Assembly (NCBI RefSeq): GCF_000308655.1
Contig: NZ_BAGC01000010.1
Coordinates: 48,302-112,301, forward strand
Source: Nocardia niigatensis NBRC 100131
GTDB lineage: Bacteria; Actinomycetota; Actinomycetes; Mycobacteriales; Mycobacteriaceae
Length of the DNA: 64,000 nt
Direction of reading: 5' to 3'
Of the stretch, positions 61,337-64,000 are shown piece by piece. A program made the translations under genes and the position numbers. Under the pieces are notes generated by a model. It searched no databases. It was not told the origin of the DNA and saw nothing but the letters and a program-made list of their open reading frames with translations. The first letter of the stretch is position 1; each line of letters begins with the position of its first letter.

Positions 61337-61978
61337 GTGACCGTCTTCGTACTAGCGTCTCAATCTCCGGCTCGGCTCGGCGTCCTGCGCAACGCGGGCG
61401 TCGAACCGGTCGTCCGGGTGTCCCACGTGGACGAGGATGTGGTGGCCGCGGCACTGCCCGCGGATACCGCACCCGATCGTGTCGTCATCGAACTGGCCCG
61501 CGCCAAGGCGCGTGAGATCGCCGGTCAGCTGGCGGCCGACCCCGCTTTCGCCGATTCTGTTGTGGTGGGCTGCGATTCGATGCTGCTCGTGGACGGCGTA
61601 CTGCAGGGCAAACCACTGACTGCCGAGCTCGCTCGCGCGCGCTGGGCCGAGATGGCCGGGCGGAGCGCCGATCTGCTCACCGGGCACTGCGTGCTGCGCC
61701 TGATCGCCGGTGAGATCTCCGGCGAGGCCGCCGACTGCAGCTCCACCACCGTGCATTTCGCCAAGCCGGAACCCGATGAGCTCGACGCGTATATCGCGAC
61801 CGGTGAGCCGCTGCAGGTGGCCGGATCTTTCACCCTGGACGGCCTGGGCGGCTGGTTCGTGGACAAGATCGACGGCGATCCGTCGAGTGTGATCGGTATC
61901 GGACTGCCGCTCGTGCGCCGGCTACTGGCCGAAGTAGGCGTCGGTATCGCGCAGCTGTGGGTCGGTAGCCCCGCGTAG
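61337..61978 (+). CDS. maf: Maf-family nucleoside triphosphate pyrophosphatase
   Basis: 213 residues, GTG start. The N-terminal FVLASQSPARLGVLRNAGV is the Maf signature (ASxSPxR), and the catalytic region has VVVGCDSMLLVDG and KPLTAELARARWAEMAGRSADLLTGHC. Maf enzymes remove modified or surplus NTPs (dTTP/UTP or 7-methyl-GTP) and have been linked to septum control. It follows accE5 closely, the same order as Rv3281-Rv3282. Its last 57 bases overlap the 3' end of the convergent HTH regulator. Confidence 0.95.
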   Translation: MTVFVLASQSPARLGVLRNAGVEPVVRVSHVDEDVVAAALPADTAPDRVVIELARAKAREIAGQLAADPAFADSVVVGCDSMLLVDGVLQGKPLTAELARARWAEMAGRSADLLTGHCVLRLIAGEISGEAADCSSTTVHFAKPEPDELDAYIATGEPLQVAGSFTLDGLGGWFVDKIDGDPSSVIGIGLPLVRRLLAEVGVGIAQLWVGSPA

Positions 61979-62746
61979 CTGCTGCTCGTTCGTGGTGCGC
62001 AGCTGAGGTTCCGTGGTGGTCCGCAATTGCGGTGCGACACGGCTGGTCGACGGCGCCAGGCGCGGCTCGCCGGATTCGGCCCGATCCGGCTCGGACCCGG
62101 CCTCGCCGCGGGCCTGTAGCAGTTCCAGACGCGCCACGCACAGTTCGGGTTCCACGAACGGGTGCAGGCGCACGTTCACGCTCTCGCGACCGCCGTTGCG
62201 GTCCAGGACTTCTCGCATGAGTCCCAGGTGCACGCCGCACACCACCTCGGAGTGGGTGCGGGCCAGTTCGCGCAGCGGACAGGCGGTCATGTGGATCAGG
62301 GCCGATTCCTCGGTGTCGCCGGCCGGGTCGCGTTCGGGGGCGAAGCCGAGCTCCGACATCAGGGTGACGGTGAGGTCCTTGGCGTCGTCGAGCGTTTCGA
62401 CGGGCTGGTCCACGGATTCGAGTTTCGCGCCCCAGGCGCGGCCGGCCGAGATGGCGGCATCGGAGCGGCGGCGCGGATCGCTGCCCAGCTGATCGGCCAG
62501 CACCTGCGCCAATTCCTGATAACCGACAGATCGCTGTACGGCGGTATAGCCGATGCGCGGGCGACCGCGGCCGCGCGGGGGTTGCTGAAATTGGCGAACC
62601 AGCGATTCCCGGGTGAGGACGTCCAAATGGAAACGCACCGTAGTCACATGCTGTCCGGTGACACGTGCCAGTTCCTGGGCGTCGAGAGGCTCGCTGGCGC
62701 CACGTAGGATCGCAAGCAGTCGCCGTCGCGGCCAAGAATCGGACAT
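61922..62746 (-). CDS. Winged-helix regulator (ArsR/SufR-like) with C-terminal PQLR repeats
   Basis: 274 residues. A DNA-binding winged helix comes first (LLAILRGASEPLDAQELARVTGQHVTTVRFHLDVLTRESLV), then a GRGRPRIGYTAV linker and an acyl-like sensor part containing HMTACPLRELARTHSEVVCGVHLGLMREVL, resembling the C-terminal regions of SufR/ArsR-type regulators that carry Cys ligands. The tail (238-268) consists of four 7-8-residue units PQLRTTT/PQLRTTN/QQLRGAT/PQLRDT. Divergent from sseA with a 9+9 inverted repeat between them. Ligand unknown; it has no counterpart in M. tuberculosis at this place. Confidence 0.82.
   Translation of the reverse strand: MSDSWPRRRLLAILRGASEPLDAQELARVTGQHVTTVRFHLDVLTRESLVRQFQQPPRGRGRPRIGYTAVQRSVGYQELAQVLADQLGSDPRRRSDAAISAGRAWGAKLESVDQPVETLDDAKDLTVTLMSELGFAPERDPAGDTEESALIHMTACPLRELARTHSEVVCGVHLGLMREVLDRNGGRESVNVRLHPFVEPELCVARLELLQARGEAGSEPDRAESGEPRLAPSTSRVAPQLRTTTEPQLRTTNEQQLRGATDPQLRDTDAYFGQ
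61943..62035 (-). repeat. 24-bp in-frame repeat (xPQLRxxT), four units
   Basis: Four 8-residue units (the last one residue short) repeat in the regulator's C-terminus (residues 238-268), and the end of this region is read antisense within the maf 3' end. Confidence 0.85.
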
Positions 62747-62773
62747 AGCTCACCCCTCCTCTCGAGAGACTTT

Positions 62774-62812
62774 ATCGGATGAAGCTGCGCTTAATTCGCT
62801 CAATCATCCGAT
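62774..62812. promoter_or_regulatory. Inverted repeat ATCGGATGA-N21-TCATCCGAT
   Basis: Perfect 9-base arms (62774-62782, 62804-62812), 30 bp centre to centre, lie in the divergent promoter of the winged-helix regulator and sseA. It is a likely operator of that regulator. Confidence 0.65.
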
Positions 62813-62828
62813 TCGTGATCTGAAACGA

Positions 62829-62838
62829 GTTACGTAAC
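62829..62838. promoter_or_regulatory. Palindrome GTTACGTAAC before sseA
   Basis: This 10-bp perfect palindrome is also the core of the one at 37406-37417. Confidence 0.45.
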
Positions 62839-62911
62839 CGCCACATGCCTACGATCGGTGTCGAGATTCGAACCGCCAATGCCTAACCCACCACGCGTGA
62901 AGGACCACAAC

Positions 62912-63811
62912 GTGCCCGTCGTTCCGGATCCGCACCACTCATTCGGCTCCTACGCACATCCTCACCGACTAGTAACCACAGAGTGGCTGTCGGCAAACAT
63001 CGGCACGCCGGGACTCAAGATCATCGAGTCCAACGAAGACATATTGCTATACGACATCGGGCATGTCCCGGGGGCCATCAAGATCGACTGGCGGAGCGAG
63101 CTGATCGATCCCCTCACCCGCGATGTCGTCGACGGGGTGGCCTTCGCGAACCTCATGCGGGTCAAGGGCATCGAACGCGACGACACCGTCGTCATCTACG
63201 GCGACAAATCCAATGGCACCGCGGCCGCCACCCTGTGGGTGTTCTCCCTTTTCGGTCACGAGGACGTGCGCCTGCTGGACGGTGGCCGCGACGCCTGGAT
63301 CTCCGAGGCCCGCGACACCACCTTCGAGGTGCCGGCGGCCGGGCTGGGCGAGTATCCGGTGGCCGATCGCGACGACAAGTCGGCCCGTGCGTTCCGGCAG
63401 GACGTGCTCGCGCACTTCGGCGGGCCGCTCATCGACGCGCGCGCGTTCGACGAGTACACCGGGGAGCTGGTCGTTCTCGATCGCCCCGAGGAGCAGGCGC
63501 TGCGCGCGGGTCACATTCCCACCGCGGTCAATATTCCGTGGACCTCCTCGGTAGGCGCGGACGCCCGTTTCCGCCCGCGCGCCGAGCTCGATGTCATCTA
63601 TGGCGCGGTGATCACCGGCGTCGCGCCGCTGGTCTACTCGCGGGTGGGCGAGCGTTCCGCGCTGACCTGGTTCGTGCTGACGTATCTGCTGGGTGTGCAC
63701 GGTGTGCGCAACTACGACGGTTCCTGGACCGAGTGGGCGAACGCCGTCGGCGCACCCATCGTGATCGGCGCGGAACCGGGCGTGGTGCCGGTGGTCGTGG
63801 CAAGTTCGTAA
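62912..63811 (+). CDS. sseA: Two-domain rhodanese (SseA-like) with Ser in place of catalytic Cys
   Basis: 299 residues from GTG 62912, AAGGA 7 nt upstream; this matches the family length (M. tuberculosis SseA is about 297). Earlier starts (GTG 62858, ATG 62879) lack an SD. Two rhodanese domains: the first with [14 protein letters not shown] and VIYGDKSN, the second with [12 protein letters not shown] and the active-site loop [13 protein letters not shown]. The position of the persulfide-forming Cys in CRxGxR is Ser243 (TCG at 63638-63640), so ordinary thiosulfate sulfurtransferase activity should be lost. Neighbours maf and accE5 agree with Rv3281-Rv3283. Confidence 0.92.
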   Translation: MPVVPDPHHSFGSYAHPHRLVTTEWLSANIGTPGLKIIESNEDILLYDIGHVPGAIKIDWRSELIDPLTRDVVDGVAFANLMRVKGIERDDTVVIYGDKSNGTAAATLWVFSLFGHEDVRLLDGGRDAWISEARDTTFEVPAAGLGEYPVADRDDKSARAFRQDVLAHFGGPLIDARAFDEYTGELVVLDRPEEQALRAGHIPTAVNIPWTSSVGADARFRPRAELDVIYGAVITGVAPLVYSRVGERSALTWFVLTYLLGVHGVRNYDGSWTEWANAVGAPIVIGAEPGVVPVVVASS

Positions 63812-63917
63812 CGCCCGGTCCCCTCCCGGGAGATTCACAGGAGAAGGTCTCGGGAGAGTCTGGTAGAACAGGTTCTAAAAAGACGGGTCCGAGAGTCGCA
63901 TTGCTCACTCTTCGGGC

Positions 63918-63940
63918 CTACTCTCCGGTAGCCCTATCCT
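63918..63940 (+). promoter_or_regulatory. Promoter with CTACTCTCCGGTAG site and TATCCT -10 box
   Basis: CTACTCTCCGGTAG (63918-63931) matches 11 of 14 bases of the accD5-type palindrome; TATCCT (63935-63940) follows, 7 nt before a GTG at 63948. Confidence 0.45.
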
Positions 63941-63947
63941 CGGTTCG

Positions 63948-64000
63948 GTGATTGTTGGCACGATGCCTACACTGCCGACAGACGAAAGTATCCAGAGCAC
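63948..64000 (+). CDS. Start of a further gene, cut by the window end
   Basis: A GTG (63948) 7 nt after TATCCT opens a frame that stays open to the last base (about 17 codons, MIVGTMPTLPTDE...); an in-frame ATG follows at codon 6. The product cannot be recognised. By synteny with M. tuberculosis the next genes would be a SufE-like protein (Rv3284) or accA3 (Rv3285), but the residues visible here do not decide. Confidence 0.4.
   Translation, partial: MIVGTMPTLPTDESIQS

Overview
This window is high-GC actinobacterial chromosome and most resembles Nocardia or a close relative in the mycolic-acid-containing Mycobacteriales. The evidence is dense GTG starts, four-base stop/start overlaps, actinobacterial-only families (acyl-CoA carboxylase epsilon subunit, EspC-like type VII proteins, LpdA-type quinone reductase, Nei2, Lhr, DUF6879/DUF5753) and a gene order that, from memory, follows the Mycobacterium tuberculosis segment Rv3280 to Rv3336 almost gene for gene (trpS, membrane protein, dacB1, sdhCDAB, cdd-deoA-add, Rv3311, upp, pmmB-deoD, amiB1-amiA1, Rv3304, lpdA, glpD, nei2-lhr, TetR, pcd, lrpA, lat, accD5-accE5-maf-sseA). 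That synteny is recalled, not computed.

Layout. 1-1.4 kb: the end of a DUF6879 gene overlapping a DUF5753/XRE regulator, in DNA that is less GC-rich than the rest. 1.7-7.4 kb: a secreted barnase-like RNase with barstar inhibitor, a lipoprotein phosphoesterase/phospholipase C, a Tat beta-propeller lipoprotein, and a TetR regulator divergent from an MpaB-family oxygenase with three operator half-sites between them. 7.6-11 kb: trpS, a YihY/BrkB-type membrane protein, DacB. 11-16.5 kb: a protein resembling plant pathogen-related protein, an MFS exporter with TetR regulator and a palindromic operator, phenylalanine 4-hydroxylase, and a PadR regulator divergent from a small beta-rich protein. 16.5-19.9 kb: sdhCDAB. 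20.2-31.1 kb: a nearly complete nucleoside salvage set (cdd, deoA, add, upp, phosphosugar mutase, purine nucleoside phosphorylase), interrupted by an acidic Rv3311-like protein and a type VII secretion-associated cassette (EspC-like, NlpC/P60, two YbaB-like). 31.2-41.3 kb: an enoyl-CoA hydratase-like gene, two M20 amidohydrolases, a PPOX protein, a gamma-glutamylcyclotransferase-like protein, lpdA, two exported or membrane proteins and an aminotransferase. 41.3-45.3 kb: glpK/glpD and an F420-reductase-like protein. 45.3-54 kb: the DNA repair pair lhr-nei2, a histidine phosphatase, TetR, patatin and SDR. 54-57.6 kb: lysine catabolism (pcd, lrpA, lat). 57.7-64 kb: a beta-propeller lipoprotein, accD5-accE5, maf, an HTH regulator, sseA, and the first bases of a further gene.

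How the genes work together. Three salvage transcription units convert (deoxy)nucleosides to bases and pentose phosphates. lat and pcd turn lysine into 2-aminoadipate under an Lrp-type regulator. glpK and glpD feed glycerol to the respiratory chain beside sdh and lpdA. accD5/accE5 supply (methyl)malonyl-CoA for lipid synthesis.

Striking points: the rhodanese SseA has serine at its active-site cysteine; a near-consensus DtxR/IdeR iron box lies between sdhCDAB and cdd; a CTAC(T/C)CGCGAGTAG palindrome recurs in front of acyl-CoA genes; at least twelve genes have a TANNNT box 6-8 nt before the start codon, implying leaderless mRNAs; and several regulators have clear inverted-repeat operators beside them.
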